Assembly: GCA_029563075.1 (NCBI GenBank)
Contig: JAKQTN010000033.1
Location: forward strand, 1-64,000
DNA from: Pseudomonadota bacterium
GTDB taxonomy: Bacteria > Pseudomonadota > Gammaproteobacteria > Burkholderiales > Methylophilaceae
Direction: 5' to 3'
DNA length: 64,000 nucleotides
Shown: in pieces, positions 44,501 to 55,691 of the stretch
Layout: every line of letters starts with the position of its first letter
Position numbering within the stretch: the first letter of the stretch is position 1
Translations under genes and position numbers: made by a program
Notes under the pieces: generated by a model
Told to the model about the DNA's origin: nothing
What the model saw: the letters and a program-made list of their open reading frames with translations, nothing else
The model's database searches: none

Positions 44501-46051
44501 TCAGACTTGGGGGTGCGCACGTTCAAGTTTTGAGTGGAGCTTATTCAAACCGTTCAAATACGCCTTGGCCGATGCAATCACAATATCGGTATCAGCGCCC
44601 TGCCCATTCACAATACGACCGCCTTTAGCCAAACGCACAGTGACTTCGCCTTGTGCATCGGTGCCGCTGGTGATGTTGTTAACGGAATACAATTGCAACT
44701 CCGCACCGCTATTCACCATGCGCTCAATCGCCTTGAAACTGGCGTCCACAGGGCCTCCGCCATCGGCTTCGGCACGCTTTTCCACGCCATTTTCGCTTAA
44801 GGTAATGATGGCATGCGGAATTTCACCTGTTTGAGAGGCTACCTGCAAATAAACAAGCTTGTAATGCTCTTTCGTCTCACTCACAAACTCATCGCTCACA
44901 ATGGCATGCAAATCTTCATCGAAGATTTCTGATTTTTTATCAGCTAATTCCTTAAAGCGCGCGAATGCAGCATTCAAGGCATCTTCAGACTCCAACTCAA
45001 TGCCCAATTCTTTCAAGCGCGTTCTAAAGGCATTACGGCCAGACAACTTGCCCAAGGTCAATTTGTTGGCATTCCAGCCCACGTCTTCAGCTCGCATGAT
45101 TTCGTAAGTCTCGCGATGCTTCAATACGCCGTCCTGATGAATGCCGCTCTCGTGCGCAAACGCGTTGGCGCCGACAATCGCCTTGTTGGGCTGCACGGGG
45201 TAGCCGGTGATGGTGGAAACCAATTTGCTGGTCGGCACGATTTGTGTGGTGTCGATGCGCGTATCCAAGTTGAAAAAATCACGGCGGGTTTTAATCGCCA
45301 TCACCACCTCTTCCAAACTCGCATTGCCCGCACGCTCACCCAAACCGTTGATGGTACACTCCACCTGCCTTGCCCCATTTGAAACAGCAGCAAGCGAGTT
45401 CGCCACTGCCATGCCTAAATCGTTATGGCAGTGGGTTGACCACACCACTTTGTCGCTATTCTTGACGCGCTTGATGAGCGTGGCCATGCGCTCGCCCCAC
45501 GGTGCGGGCACGCTGTAACCAACGGTATCTGGTACGTTGATCGTGGTAGCACCCGCCTCGATCACTGCATCAAAAATGCGCACCAAAAAATCAATGTCCG
45601 AGCGCACGGCGTCTTCGGCGGAGAACTCCACATCGTGCGTGTACTCCAACGCCCATTTCACCGCCTGCACGGCACGCTCCACCACCTGGTCTTCGGTCAT
45701 GCGAAGCTTGTTTTCCATGTGGATTTTGCTGGTGGCGATAAACGTATGGATACGGCCATTTTTTTCATCATGCTGCATGGCTGGTGTAATCGCCTCGCCT
45801 GCGCGGCGCACGTCATTCTCACTGGCGCGCGCAAGTGAACATACGGTTGAATTGTGAATCAAGCCTGCAATGGTATGGATGGCATCAAAATCGCCCGGAC
45901 TGGCTGCCGCAAAGCCGGCTTCAATCACATTCACACCCAATTTTTCAAGCTGGCGCGCGATACGGATCTTTTCTTCTTTTGTCATGGCTGCGCCCGGGCT
46001 CTGCTCGCCATCGCGCAAGGTGGTATCAAAAATAAATATCTGGTTAATCAT
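44501..46051 (-). CDS. leuA: 2-isopropylmalate synthase LeuA
   Basis: LeuA condenses acetyl-CoA with 2-ketoisovalerate, the first committed step of leucine synthesis. The 516-residue product has the catalytic [12 protein letters not shown], metal-binding [15 protein letters not shown] and [14 protein letters not shown] motifs and a C-terminal regulatory domain where leucine would bind. Full length and a clear ribosome site (TTAGGAAAAAAG before the ATG). A promoter lies 200 bases upstream, with a tiny Leu-rich reading frame between them. Confidence 0.97.
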   Translation of the reverse strand: MINQIFIFDTTLRDGEQSPGAAMTKEEKIRIARQLEKLGVNVIEAGFAAASPGDFDAIHTIAGLIHNSTVCSLARASENDVRRAGEAITPAMQHDEKNGRIHTFIATSKIHMENKLRMTEDQVVERAVQAVKWALEYTHDVEFSAEDAVRSDIDFLVRIFDAVIEAGATTINVPDTVGYSVPAPWGERMATLIKRVKNSDKVVWSTHCHNDLGMAVANSLAAVSNGARQVECTINGLGERAGNASLEEVVMAIKTRRDFFNLDTRIDTTQIVPTSKLVSTITGYPVQPNKAIVGANAFAHESGIHQDGVLKHRETYEIMRAEDVGWNANKLTLGKLSGRNAFRTRLKELGIELESEDALNAAFARFKELADKKSEIFDEDLHAIVSDEFVSETKEHYKLVYLQVASQTGEIPHAIITLSENGVEKRAEADGGGPVDASFKAIERMVNSGAELQLYSVNNITSGTDAQGEVTVRLAKGGRIVNGQGADTDIVIASAKAYLNGLNKLHSKLERAHPQV

Positions 46052-46134
46052 CTTTTTTCCTAATTCAATAGATAGATTTTACCCGCTACGTGTAAAAACG
46101 GCGAGTGCGAAAATACTTAAATTGGGGGTGTAAT

Positions 46135-46245
46135 TTAGTGTGCGCTGGCGCGCAGCAGTGCTGGGCGTAGCGCGCGCAGCAAGACGAGGCTTAACAACAA
46201 GCCTGCGGTCAAAAGTAAAACTTGAAATGTGAATTCATTCAACAT
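46135..46245 (-). CDS. Leu-rich 36-codon reading frame upstream of leuA
   Basis: Between the leuA promoter and leuA there is a reading frame for 36 residues, starting MLNEFTFQVLLLTAGLLL and containing 13 Leu codons, several in runs of three. The position suits a leucine leader peptide, but no clear terminator hairpin follows in the 83 bases before leuA. Its ATG falls right at the predicted transcript start, with no ribosome site, so it would need leaderless translation. A single-helix membrane mini-protein, or chance, are alternatives. Confidence 0.35.
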   Translation of the reverse strand: MLNEFTFQVLLLTAGLLLSLVLLRALRPALLRASAH

Positions 46246-46251
46246 AGCTCG

Positions 46252-46280
46252 AGTATAAATATTTATCAGCGCTTTTTCAA
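46252..46280 (-). promoter_or_regulatory. Sigma70 promoter of leuA
   Basis: On the minus strand TTGAAA (46280-46275) and TATACT (46257-46252) are separated by exactly 17 bases, close to consensus. It lies in the 46 bases after the pssA stop and would start transcription near 46245. Confidence 0.72.
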
Positions 46281-46291
46281 GCTATTAGCCA

Positions 46292-47086
46292 TTATCCAGT
46301 ATTGCCTGGTCTGCGGATTCGTGATTTTGCCCACAAATAATAACCTGATAACGCATACACCAGAACAACCGTGAACAAAACTTCCGGCGGACTGTAAGAG
46401 ATCAACACAAACGTCACCAAAATAGCCAAAACTGCCACAAAAGGTACACTCTCTTTTAAATTAATATCTTTACCGCTATAGAACTTTAGGTCACTTACCA
46501 TGCTTCCGGCAGCAAACACGGTCAACCCCCACGCCATCCACTTCATTTGTATTGCGCCAAAAAATATCTCACGACCGCTTACACCATATTCATATGCCAC
46601 CCAGACAAAACCCGCTATCAAGGCAGCAGCAGCCGGGCTGGGTAAGCCCTGAAAATAGCGTTTATCTTGAAACGCATCATCCAATTTGGTATTAAATCGC
46701 GCCAAGCGCAAAGCCGCGCAAGCGCAATAAATAAAAGCGGCAATCCAACCTAATTTGCCCATCGGCTTGAGTGCCCATACATAAATAATCAGGGCTGGTG
46801 CTACACCGAAAGAAACCATGTCAGACAAACTGTCGTACTCTGCCCCAAATGCGCTTTGTGTATTGGTCATACGTGCCACGCGGCCATCCAACCCATCCAT
46901 CACCATGGCAATGAAAATCGCAATCGCCGATTGCTCAAAATTGCTGTTCATGGCCTGCACAATGGCGTAAAACCCGGCAAACAATGCGGCTGAGGTAAAC
47001 AGATTTGGCAACAGATAGATGCCACGCGCGCGCAAGCTGACATCATCAGTAGCACGTCGTACAGGGCGTTGTTTAGGTTCTGCCAT
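46292..47086 (-). CDS. pssA: CDP-diacylglycerol-serine O-phosphatidyltransferase
   Basis: An integral membrane enzyme that makes phosphatidylserine, the precursor of phosphatidylethanolamine. The 264-residue product has the CDP-alcohol phosphotransferase motif DGLDGRVARMTNTQSAFGAEYDSLSD in shortened form DGLDGRVAR...GAEYDSLSD, with eight or so membrane helices. The ATG at 47086 is preferred to the TTG four codons earlier, which has no ribosome site. Two possible extended -10 promoters lie upstream. Confidence 0.94.
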   Translation of the reverse strand: MAEPKQRPVRRATDDVSLRARGIYLLPNLFTSAALFAGFYAIVQAMNSNFEQSAIAIFIAMVMDGLDGRVARMTNTQSAFGAEYDSLSDMVSFGVAPALIIYVWALKPMGKLGWIAAFIYCACAALRLARFNTKLDDAFQDKRYFQGLPSPAAAALIAGFVWVAYEYGVSGREIFFGAIQMKWMAWGLTVFAAGSMVSDLKFYSGKDINLKESVPFVAVLAILVTFVLISYSPPEVLFTVVLVYALSGYYLWAKSRIRRPGNTG

Positions 47087-47118
47087 AATTTTGTGCAATT
47101 AATTCAATAAATGTAGTT

Positions 47119-47187
47119 AAGTATAGCAAAACGTCCCAAATTACCAAGATAAAAGCTTAATAAAGTCTAAAGTCAAAGTATAGCAAA
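47119..47187 (-). promoter_or_regulatory. Two repeated extended -10 promoters for pssA
   Basis: The 12-mer AAGTATAGCAAA occurs at 47119-47130 and again at 47176-47187. On the minus strand each reads TTTGCTATACTT, an extended -10 (TGC-TATACT). The near one has a weak -35 (TTGGTA) 16 bases before it and lies 34 bases from the pssA ATG. Both face pssA; the far one lies near the opposing tgt promoter zone. Confidence 0.5.
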
Positions 47188-47220
47188 GCCAATATGATAA
47201 TATCGCGGCTAATTCATTAG

Positions 47221-48342
<1,122 letters not shown>

Positions 48343-48405
48343 TCAGCACAAGTCTGTGTTAAAATTCGCCGTTGATTTAAAAATAAATTTTTTAGGAATT
48401 AAACC

Positions 48406-48723
48406 ATGTTTATTAGTAACGCATACGCCGCACCGGCCGCTCCAGGTGGTGATTTAATGAGTTTTTTACCCATTATTATTATTTTTGTTCTGTTTTATTT
48501 CATGCTGATTCGTCCGCAAATGAAGCAGGCCAAGCAACATAAAGCCATGATTGAGGCGCTTAAAGCGGGCGATGAGGTTGCAACCGCTGGCGGCGTGATT
48601 GGCAAAGTCACTAAAGTGGGCGACAATTTTGTCAGCGTTGAAATTTCCGCTAACACGGTAATCAACATTCAAAAACATGCAGTGCAAACCCTGTTGCCGC
48701 CTGGCACCATTAAATCAATTTAA
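48406..48723 (+). CDS. yajC: Preprotein translocase accessory protein YajC
   Basis: A 105-residue inner-membrane protein of the SecDF-YajC complex. One membrane helix (LMSFLPIIIIFVLFYFMLI-like, about 18-37) is followed by the family motif RPQMKQAKQH and a soluble part with GDEVATAGGVIGKV. AGGAATTAAACC precedes the ATG. Confidence 0.96.
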   Translation: MFISNAYAAPAAPGGDLMSFLPIIIIFVLFYFMLIRPQMKQAKQHKAMIEALKAGDEVATAGGVIGKVTKVGDNFVSVEISANTVINIQKHAVQTLLPPGTIKSI

Positions 48724-48762
48724 AATCAAAGCTTTAAACGAGCGCTAGAAAGAATCTTAGCA

Positions 48763-50610
48763 ATGAACCGCTACCCAACCTGGAAGTATATTCTTGTTGC
48801 TGTTGTCATTTTAATTGGCCTGTTATACACCATCCCCAATTTTTATGGCGAATCTCCGGCGGTGCAAGTCAGCCCGGCAAAAGCAACCTTGAAAGCCAAT
48901 CCTGAGCTGCTGAAAAAGGTAGAAGCGACATTACAGCTTGCCAATATTAAATTTAACGGCATATTTTTAGATGCGAGCGGCGTGAAAGTGCGCTTCGAGA
49001 GCCCGGAAGAGCAAATTAAAGCCAAAGACAAACTCATCGCCAATTTAGGTAAAGATTACACCGTCGCATTAAATTTATTGTCACAAACGCCTAATTGGTT
49101 ATTAGGCATCGGTGCGAAACCCATGTATCTGGGGCTGGACTTGCGCGGCGGTGTGCACTTTCTGCTGCAAGTAGACATGAAAGCCGCGCTGGATAAGGCA
49201 GCAGAAAGCAGCGTTGGTGATTTCCGTACCGCTTTGCGTCGCGAAAAAATCAATTATTTTGGCATTGCGCGCGATGGTCAAAAGGTTGAAGTGAAATTTG
49301 AGAACGCCGACGAACTTGAAAAAGCGCAGAAAATACTGGGCAAAGATTATCCGGATTTAACCTACAACAGCGCTAAAAGTGGCAAAGAGCACGTGCTGAT
49401 TGCCACCATTGGCGACGCGACCAAACTGAAAATTCAGGAGTTTGCGCTTAAGCAAAATCTGCAGACACTGCATAACCGGATTAATGAACTTGGTGTTGCC
49501 GAGCCGATCGTGCAGCAGCAAGGCTTTGACCGCATCGTGGTGCAATTGCCAGGTGTGCAGGATACCGCCAAGGCCAAAGAGATTCTGGGCCGTACTGCCA
49601 CGCTGGAAATCCGCATGGTGGATGAGGACAAAAAAGACCTTGCCACTTTGGAAGCGGCAGAAAAAGGCCAGGTGCCTTTCGGCGACGAGCTGTATAAAGA
49701 TCGCGAAGGCCGTCCGATCCTAGTCAAGAAAAGCGTGGTGCTGACAGGTGACCGCATTACCGATGCTGGCCCGGGCGTTAATCAGCAAACCGGCGGCGCG
49801 GTGGTGAACGTGACGCTGGACGGCCGTGGCGCGGGCATTTTCAAAAACGTGACGCGCGACAACGTCGGCAAACGCATGGCAATTCTGCTTATCGAGAAAA
49901 ATAGCACCGAAGTAATCACTGCGCCTGTCATCAATGAAGAAATCGGCGGCGGTCACGTACAGATTTCCGGCATGAATTCTGCGCAGGAAGCCACTGATAT
50001 TTCATTGCTGTTGCGCGCCGGCGCACTGGCTGCGCCGATGGAAATCATCGAGGAGCGCACCGTCGGCCCCAGCATGGGTGAAGAAAACATCAAGCGCGGC
50101 GTGCATTCAACCCTATGGGGCTTTGCCGCAATTGCAGCCATGATGATAATTTACTATCTGGTGTTTGGTGGCGTTTCTGTGCTGGCATTGGGTGTCAATT
50201 TGCTGTTGCTGGTGGCAATTTTATCCATGCTGCAAGCCACGCTTACCCTGCCAGGCCTGGCTGCGATTGCCTTGGCATTGGGCATGGCGATTGATGCCAA
50301 TGTGCTGATCAACGAACGCGTTCGCGAAGAACTGCGCAACGGCAATACGCCACAAGCCAGTATCCATGCGGGTTATGACCGTGCCTTTGATACAATCATC
50401 GACTCCAACGTCACCACCTTGATTGCCGGTCTGGCTCTGTTCATGTTCGGCACCGGCCCCATCAAAGGGTTTGCAGTGGTGCACGTGCTGGGCATTTTAA
50501 CCTCCATGTTCAGTGCGGTTTTGGTATCGCGCGCTATGGTCAATCTAATTTATGGCTACCGTCGCAAGCTCACCAAACTGTCCATCGGGCAAATCTACAA
50601 ACCAAGCTAA
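48763..50610 (+). CDS. secD: Protein translocase subunit SecD
   Basis: SecD with SecF uses the proton gradient to pull exported proteins through SecYEG. The 615-residue product has an N-terminal membrane helix, a large periplasmic domain with the family block LGLDLRGGVHFLLQVD, and five C-terminal helices with IDANVLINERVREELRNG. Normal length. It lies 39 bases after yajC. Confidence 0.97.
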   Translation: MNRYPTWKYILVAVVILIGLLYTIPNFYGESPAVQVSPAKATLKANPELLKKVEATLQLANIKFNGIFLDASGVKVRFESPEEQIKAKDKLIANLGKDYTVALNLLSQTPNWLLGIGAKPMYLGLDLRGGVHFLLQVDMKAALDKAAESSVGDFRTALRREKINYFGIARDGQKVEVKFENADELEKAQKILGKDYPDLTYNSAKSGKEHVLIATIGDATKLKIQEFALKQNLQTLHNRINELGVAEPIVQQQGFDRIVVQLPGVQDTAKAKEILGRTATLEIRMVDEDKKDLATLEAAEKGQVPFGDELYKDREGRPILVKKSVVLTGDRITDAGPGVNQQTGGAVVNVTLDGRGAGIFKNVTRDNVGKRMAILLIEKNSTEVITAPVINEEIGGGHVQISGMNSAQEATDISLLLRAGALAAPMEIIEERTVGPSMGEENIKRGVHSTLWGFAAIAAMMIIYYLVFGGVSVLALGVNLLLLVAILSMLQATLTLPGLAAIALALGMAIDANVLINERVREELRNGNTPQASIHAGYDRAFDTIIDSNVTTLIAGLALFMFGTGPIKGFAVVHVLGILTSMFSAVLVSRAMVNLIYGYRRKLTKLSIGQIYKPS

Positions 50611-50641
50611 TGCTGCAAATAAATACAAACGAGTAAAGATT

Positions 50642-51586
50642 ATGGAATTATTTAGAATCAAGAGAGACATCCCGTTTATGAGTTATGGCCGTTTAACTAC
50701 CGCCATCTCCCTCATTACGTTTATTTTGGCGGTGTTTTTTCTGGTCACACGCGGCTTAAGTTACGGCGTTGATTTCACCGGTGGCACTGTGATGGAGGTG
50801 AATTATCCGCAAGCTGCCAATATTGAAAGCATTCGCAAGGCGGTAGACAGCATTGGCTTAAAAGATGCTACCGTACAAAACTTTGGAACAAGCCATGATG
50901 TATTAATTCGCCTGCCACTTAAGAAGGAAATGTCGATTGCACAACTTTCTGAAACCGTGGCAAAAGCACTGCAAGCCGCTGACCCGCAAGCAGAAGTGCG
51001 CCGAGTGGAATCGGTAGGTTCACAGGTAGGTGAAGAGCTTTACTCAAATGGCGGATTGGCACTGCTACTCGTTTGCATAGGCATTATGGCTTATCTGGCA
51101 ATCCGCTTTGAGTGGCGTTTTGCTGTCGCCGCGATTATCGCCAACATGCATGACGTAATAATTATTTTGGGGTTTTTCGCCTTCTTTCAATGGGAATTCA
51201 ACCTGACCGTGCTTGCCGCGATTCTGGCGGTGTTAGGCTATTCCGTCAACGAATCGGTCGTGGTATTCGACAGGGTACGCGAAAATTTCCGCAAAATGCG
51301 TAAGGCGGGCGTCGTACAAGTCATTGATAACGCCATTACCCGCACCATGTCACGCACTGTGATCACCCACTTGATGACGCAAACCATGGTAGGTTCTATG
51401 CTGTTATTCGGCGGAGAGGTGCTGCATAACTTCGCACTGGCACTCACTATCGGCATTTTGTTCGGAATTTATTCTTCAGTATTAGTAGCATGTCCAATCG
51501 CCATGTGGCTAGGTGTCAATCGTGCCAACCTGATTGGCGATATTGAGAAAAAAGACACGAACAAAGAGGCAGAGTCCATGCCGTGA
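50642..51586 (+). CDS. secF: Protein translocase subunit SecF
   Basis: The partner of SecD, 314 residues, six membrane helices, with the family motif GVDFTGGTVMEV and the conserved FDRVRENFRKMR. The ATG at 50642 (MELFRIKRDIPFM) follows AAACGAGTAAAG and is the natural start; the frame is open into the end of secD. Confidence 0.97.
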   Translation: MELFRIKRDIPFMSYGRLTTAISLITFILAVFFLVTRGLSYGVDFTGGTVMEVNYPQAANIESIRKAVDSIGLKDATVQNFGTSHDVLIRLPLKKEMSIAQLSETVAKALQAADPQAEVRRVESVGSQVGEELYSNGGLALLLVCIGIMAYLAIRFEWRFAVAAIIANMHDVIIILGFFAFFQWEFNLTVLAAILAVLGYSVNESVVVFDRVRENFRKMRKAGVVQVIDNAITRTMSRTVITHLMTQTMVGSMLLFGGEVLHNFALALTIGILFGIYSSVLVACPIAMWLGVNRANLIGDIEKKDTNKEAESMP

Positions 51587-51665
51587 CCTGCTTTAATCAA
51601 GCGCTTGATTGATAAAGTCATTAGCAGGTAAACTTACCTCATTCATAACAACGATTTAACACTCA

Positions 51666-52937
51666 TTGGATAATGTTCCCATCGCTTGGCAACTGGCTAT
51701 TTTAGCTTTGCTGCTGCTCATTTCTGGTTTTTTCTCGATCGCAGAAACCAGCCTGATGTCGCTTAACCGCTATCGGCTAAGGCATCTGGTCAAAGAGGGT
51801 CACCGCGGCGCGCGTCTGGCAAGCACCCTCCTGGCAAAGACCGACAAACTGCTGGGCGTCATTTTGCTGTGCAACAACTTTGCTAATGCAGCCTCAGCCA
51901 CCTTGGTCACCATTATCACCGTTGAATTATTCGGTGAAGGTGAATGGATACTGATGATAGGCACGCTTGCGGTCACTTTTGCCATATTGGTGTTTAGTGA
52001 AATCTCCCCCAAAGTCATCGCCGCGGCTTATCCGGAAAGACTCGGCATTTTTTGTAGCTACATCCTCTACCCACTGCTCAAACTGTTGTATCCCGCAGTC
52101 TGGTTTGTCAATTTATTCGTAAAAGGCTTGCTCAAACTATTCAGAGTCAATATTAATTTCAGCGAAAGCGCACAATCACTCACCATGGACGAGCTCAGGA
52201 GCATCGTAACTGATGCCGGGCATTTCATGCCCAAAAAACACCGCGCTATTCTTCTCAACTTGTTCGAACTGGAGAAAATCACAGTAGATGACGTCATGAC
52301 TGCCCATACCATGGTTGAAATTATTGATTTTGATGCACCGATTGACGATATTCTGCAACGCATTTCCAGCAGCCACCATACGCGCCTGCCCGTGCGCGAA
52401 GGTGAAAGCGAGGAAATCGTCGGCATTATCCATATTCGCAAAGTCATCAACCAGATTCGCACACACATGCAAGACAACGAGTTGACCAAAGAATCTTTGC
52501 GAGAGATTATCGAAGATCCTTATTTTGTGCCAGCCGGGACGCCGCTTTATACGCAAATCCAGCAGTTTCAGGAAAATCAGGAACGTATCGCGCTTGTGGT
52601 GGATGAATACGGTGAATTTAAAGGCCTGATCACGCTGGAAGATATCCTGGAAGAAGTCATCGGAGACTTCACTACGCAGTCGCCAAGCCGCATCGGCAGC
52701 TACCGCCAGGAAACCGATGGCAGTTGGCTGGTAGATGGCAGCAGCGCACTGCGCGACTTGAATAAAAAGCTCAATCTGCAGCTGCCAACGGAAGGCCCGC
52801 GCACTTTAAACGGTTTGATATTAGAGCATTTTGAAGATATCCCCGAACCCAATACCAGTCTTAAAATTGGTGATCACAGACTGGAAATCATGCAAACTCA
52901 AGACAGAATCGTCAAAAGCGTCAAAATATTTCCTTGA
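51666..52937 (+). CDS. CNNM/CBS-domain transporter-associated protein (CorC/YfjD family)
   Basis: A 423-residue inner-membrane protein: N-terminal CNNM (DUF21) domain with four helices and FFSIAETSLMSLNRYRL, two CBS domains (about 205-325) and a C-terminal CorC_HlyC domain (ALVVDEYGEFKGLITLEDI). Family members are linked to magnesium or cobalt efflux. The start is a TTG at 51666; no better start exists before the first helix. It stands alone between secF and clpS. Confidence 0.9.
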   Translation: MDNVPIAWQLAILALLLLISGFFSIAETSLMSLNRYRLRHLVKEGHRGARLASTLLAKTDKLLGVILLCNNFANAASATLVTIITVELFGEGEWILMIGTLAVTFAILVFSEISPKVIAAAYPERLGIFCSYILYPLLKLLYPAVWFVNLFVKGLLKLFRVNINFSESAQSLTMDELRSIVTDAGHFMPKKHRAILLNLFELEKITVDDVMTAHTMVEIIDFDAPIDDILQRISSSHHTRLPVREGESEEIVGIIHIRKVINQIRTHMQDNELTKESLREIIEDPYFVPAGTPLYTQIQQFQENQERIALVVDEYGEFKGLITLEDILEEVIGDFTTQSPSRIGSYRQETDGSWLVDGSSALRDLNKKLNLQLPTEGPRTLNGLILEHFEDIPEPNTSLKIGDHRLEIMQTQDRIVKSVKIFP

Positions 52938-53030
52938 TTTCAAACAAGCGGCCAAACCCCTCTTAAAATTGGGCTTGAATTTTCTACAGTTTGGCTCAAA
53001 ATACAAATTAGTAAGTTAGCATATAAGCAT

Positions 53031-53342
53031 ATGGCAAATACGCACCACACTGGCGATACCGCACTTAAGCCTAGCGCAGTCAAACCAAAACTGCCCGATA
53101 TGTTTAAAGTATTGCTGATAAATGACGATTACACTCCTATGGAGTTTGTTGTGGAAACGATTCAACGTTTTTTTAATAAAAACCGTGAACAAGCCACGCA
53201 AATTATGCTCAAAGTACATACAGAAGGTATAGGCGTATGCGGTGTATATCCGCAGGATATCGCGGAAACAAAGATGAATCAGGTCATGATACATGCTAGA
53301 GAAGCGCAACATCCTTTGCAATGCGTAGTGGAGCCCGCCTAA
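53031..53342 (+). CDS. clpS: ClpS adaptor protein
   Basis: ClpS delivers N-end-rule substrates to ClpAP. The 103-residue product has the core [20 protein letters not shown] motif (here [16 protein letters not shown]) and the [19 protein letters not shown] block. It precedes clpA as usual. The stop codon lies in the loop of a hairpin. Confidence 0.96.
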   Translation: MANTHHTGDTALKPSAVKPKLPDMFKVLLINDDYTPMEFVVETIQRFFNKNREQATQIMLKVHTEGIGVCGVYPQDIAETKMNQVMIHAREAQHPLQCVVEPA

Positions 53343-53350
53343 GGCGGGCA
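53334..53350 (+). other. Hairpin enclosing the clpS stop codon
   Basis: GCCCGCC and GGCGGGC form a perfect 7-bp stem, and the three-base loop is exactly the clpS stop codon TAA. No T run follows, so it is not a standard terminator. It could limit read-through into clpA, block mRNA decay, or be chance. Confidence 0.55.
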
Positions 53351-53406
53351 TATGTTAAATAGAATAGCAGACGCTGAAAGTTAGCAAATGAAAGTAAGGT
53401 ATTAAA

Positions 53407-55683
53407 ATGATTGCTCAGGAATTAGAAGTTAGTCTCCACATGGCGTTTATGGATGCGCGACAAAAGCGCCATGAACTCATCACGGTTGAGCATTTATTGC
53501 TAGCAATGATCGACAACCCGACTGCTGCTGAAGTATTGCGTGCATGCGGAGCAAAATTCGATGTTTTACGCGCTGAACTTATTCACTACATTGAAGAACA
53601 CACGCCCATCGTAGGCGGTGAAGATGAAGTCGATACACAGCCGACACTAGGCTTCCAGCGGGTGATCCAACGCGCCATGCTGCATGTGCAGTCCTCCGGA
53701 AAAAAAGAAGTTACCGGTGCCAATGTACTCGTCGCGATCTATGGCGAAAAAGACTCACATGCGGTATTTTTCCTGCACCAGCAAGGCATTACGCGGCTTG
53801 ATGTGGTGAATTATATTTCACACGGAGTAGCCAAAATACCGGAAGGCGATAACAAAACGGATAGCAGCGAAACTGATGTTGAGACAGAATCTGCTCCCAA
53901 TGGCGCGCTGGAGAATTTTACACTCAACCTGAACGCGCAAGTCGCTGCTGGCAAAATCGATCCGCTCATCGGCCGCGCGCCGGAGCTTGAGCGCGTGATT
54001 CAAACATTATGCCGCCGCCGTAAAAACAACCCGCTGTTGGTGGGTGAAGCCGGCGTGGGGAAAACCGCGATCGCTGAAGGTCTGGCCAGCCGCGTTGTGA
54101 GCAAGGATATTCCCGACGTGCTGGCAAACGCGACTGTCTATTCACTCGACATGGGCGCATTATTGGCCGGTACTAAATACCGTGGCGACTTTGAGCAACG
54201 CTTGAAAGCAGTGATGAAGCAGCTCGCCGAAAAACCGGATGCGATCTTGTTTATCGATGAGATTCATACCTTGATTGGCGCGGGCGCAGCCAGCGGCGGT
54301 ACGCTGGATGCAAGCAATCTGTTGAAACCGGCGCTTTCAAATGGCACGCTCAAATGCATAGGCGCCACCACTTATCAGGAATACCGTGGTATTTTCGAGA
54401 AAGACCATGCACTTTCACGCCGCTTCCAGAAAATCGATGTGGCAGAGCCAAGTGTTGCCGAAACGATCGAGATCTTAAAAGGCCTGAAATCGCGCTTTGA
54501 AGAGCATCACAGCGTGAAATACAGTGCCAGCGCGCTTTCTACGGCGGCCGAGCTTTCCGCCAAATACATCAACGACCGCCACTTACCCGACAAAGCAATT
54601 GACGTGATTGATGAAGCTGGCGCGGCCCAACGCATCTTGCCAAAATCGAAACAGAAGAAAGTGATCGGCCACAGAGAGATTGAAGACATCATCGCCAAGA
54701 TTGCGCGTATTCCGCCCAAAAACATCTCCAGCGATGACCGTACCGTACTTAAAACATTAGAACGCGATTTGAAAGCGGTGGTATTTGGTCAAGATAAGGC
54801 CATCGAAGTGCTCGCATCCGCAATGAAAATGGCGCGCAGCGGCCTTGGGCATGGCAATAAACCGATCGGCAGCTTCCTCTTCAGCGGCCCCACCGGCGTG
54901 GGCAAAACCGAAGTCGCCAAACAACTCGCCTACATCATGGGTATTGAGTTGATTCGTTTCGACATGAGTGAATACATGGAACGCCATGCGGTAAGCCGCC
55001 TGATTGGGGCACCTCCCGGCTATGTCGGGTTTGACCAGGGTGGCTTGCTGACCGAGGCAATCACTAAGCAGCCATATTGCGTGCTGCTGCTGGATGAAAT
55101 TGAAAAAGCGCACCCGGATATTTTCAATATTCTGTTGCAGGTGATGGATCACGGTACGCTGACGGACAATAACGGTCGCAAAGCGGATTTCCGTAACGTG
55201 ACGATTATCATGACCACCAATGCGGGTGCGGAAAGCCTGTCTAAAACCAGCATGGGCTTTACCACCAGTAAACAAGCGGGTGACGAGCAGGCTGATATCA
55301 AGCGCCTGTTCTCGCCAGAATTCCGCAATCGCCTGGATGCGACCGTATCGTTTAGCGCGTTGTCGCAAGATATCATTATCCGTGTGGTGGATAAGTTCCT
55401 GATGCAGCTTGAAGACCAATTGCACGAGAAGAAAGTGGATGTCACCTTCAGCGATGCGCTTAAAGCGTACCTGGGCAAGAAAGGCTTTGACCCAAGCATG
55501 GGCGCACGGCCAATGGCACGCCTGATTCAGGACACCATTCGCAAAGCCTTGGCCGATGAATTGCTATTTGGCCGCTTGGCCAATGGCGGTGCGGTGCATG
55601 TGGATATTGACGACAAAGATCAGGTCAAACTGATTTTTTCTGAAAAGCACGAGGCGCCGAAACCGGAAGCTGAAACTGTCTAA
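53407..55683 (+). CDS. clpA: ATP-dependent Clp protease ATPase subunit ClpA
   Basis: ClpA unfolds substrates and feeds them to the ClpP protease. The 758-residue product has the N domain, two AAA+ modules with Walker A motifs [13 protein letters not shown] and [13 protein letters not shown], and Walker [13 protein letters not shown] in the second. Length is normal. It lies 64 bases after clpS, behind a hairpin. Confidence 0.97.
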   Translation: MIAQELEVSLHMAFMDARQKRHELITVEHLLLAMIDNPTAAEVLRACGAKFDVLRAELIHYIEEHTPIVGGEDEVDTQPTLGFQRVIQRAMLHVQSSGKKEVTGANVLVAIYGEKDSHAVFFLHQQGITRLDVVNYISHGVAKIPEGDNKTDSSETDVETESAPNGALENFTLNLNAQVAAGKIDPLIGRAPELERVIQTLCRRRKNNPLLVGEAGVGKTAIAEGLASRVVSKDIPDVLANATVYSLDMGALLAGTKYRGDFEQRLKAVMKQLAEKPDAILFIDEIHTLIGAGAASGGTLDASNLLKPALSNGTLKCIGATTYQEYRGIFEKDHALSRRFQKIDVAEPSVAETIEILKGLKSRFEEHHSVKYSASALSTAAELSAKYINDRHLPDKAIDVIDEAGAAQRILPKSKQKKVIGHREIEDIIAKIARIPPKNISSDDRTVLKTLERDLKAVVFGQDKAIEVLASAMKMARSGLGHGNKPIGSFLFSGPTGVGKTEVAKQLAYIMGIELIRFDMSEYMERHAVSRLIGAPPGYVGFDQGGLLTEAITKQPYCVLLLDEIEKAHPDIFNILLQVMDHGTLTDNNGRKADFRNVTIIMTTNAGAESLSKTSMGFTTSKQAGDEQADIKRLFSPEFRNRLDATVSFSALSQDIIIRVVDKFLMQLEDQLHEKKVDVTFSDALKAYLGKKGFDPSMGARPMARLIQDTIRKALADELLFGRLANGGAVHVDIDDKDQVKLIFSEKHEAPKPEAETV

Positions 55684-55691
55684 ACTCTCAA

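Noticed and set aside
54757..55425. 222-codon frame antisense to clpA
   Set aside because: Shadow of the second AAA+ domain; no independent evidence.
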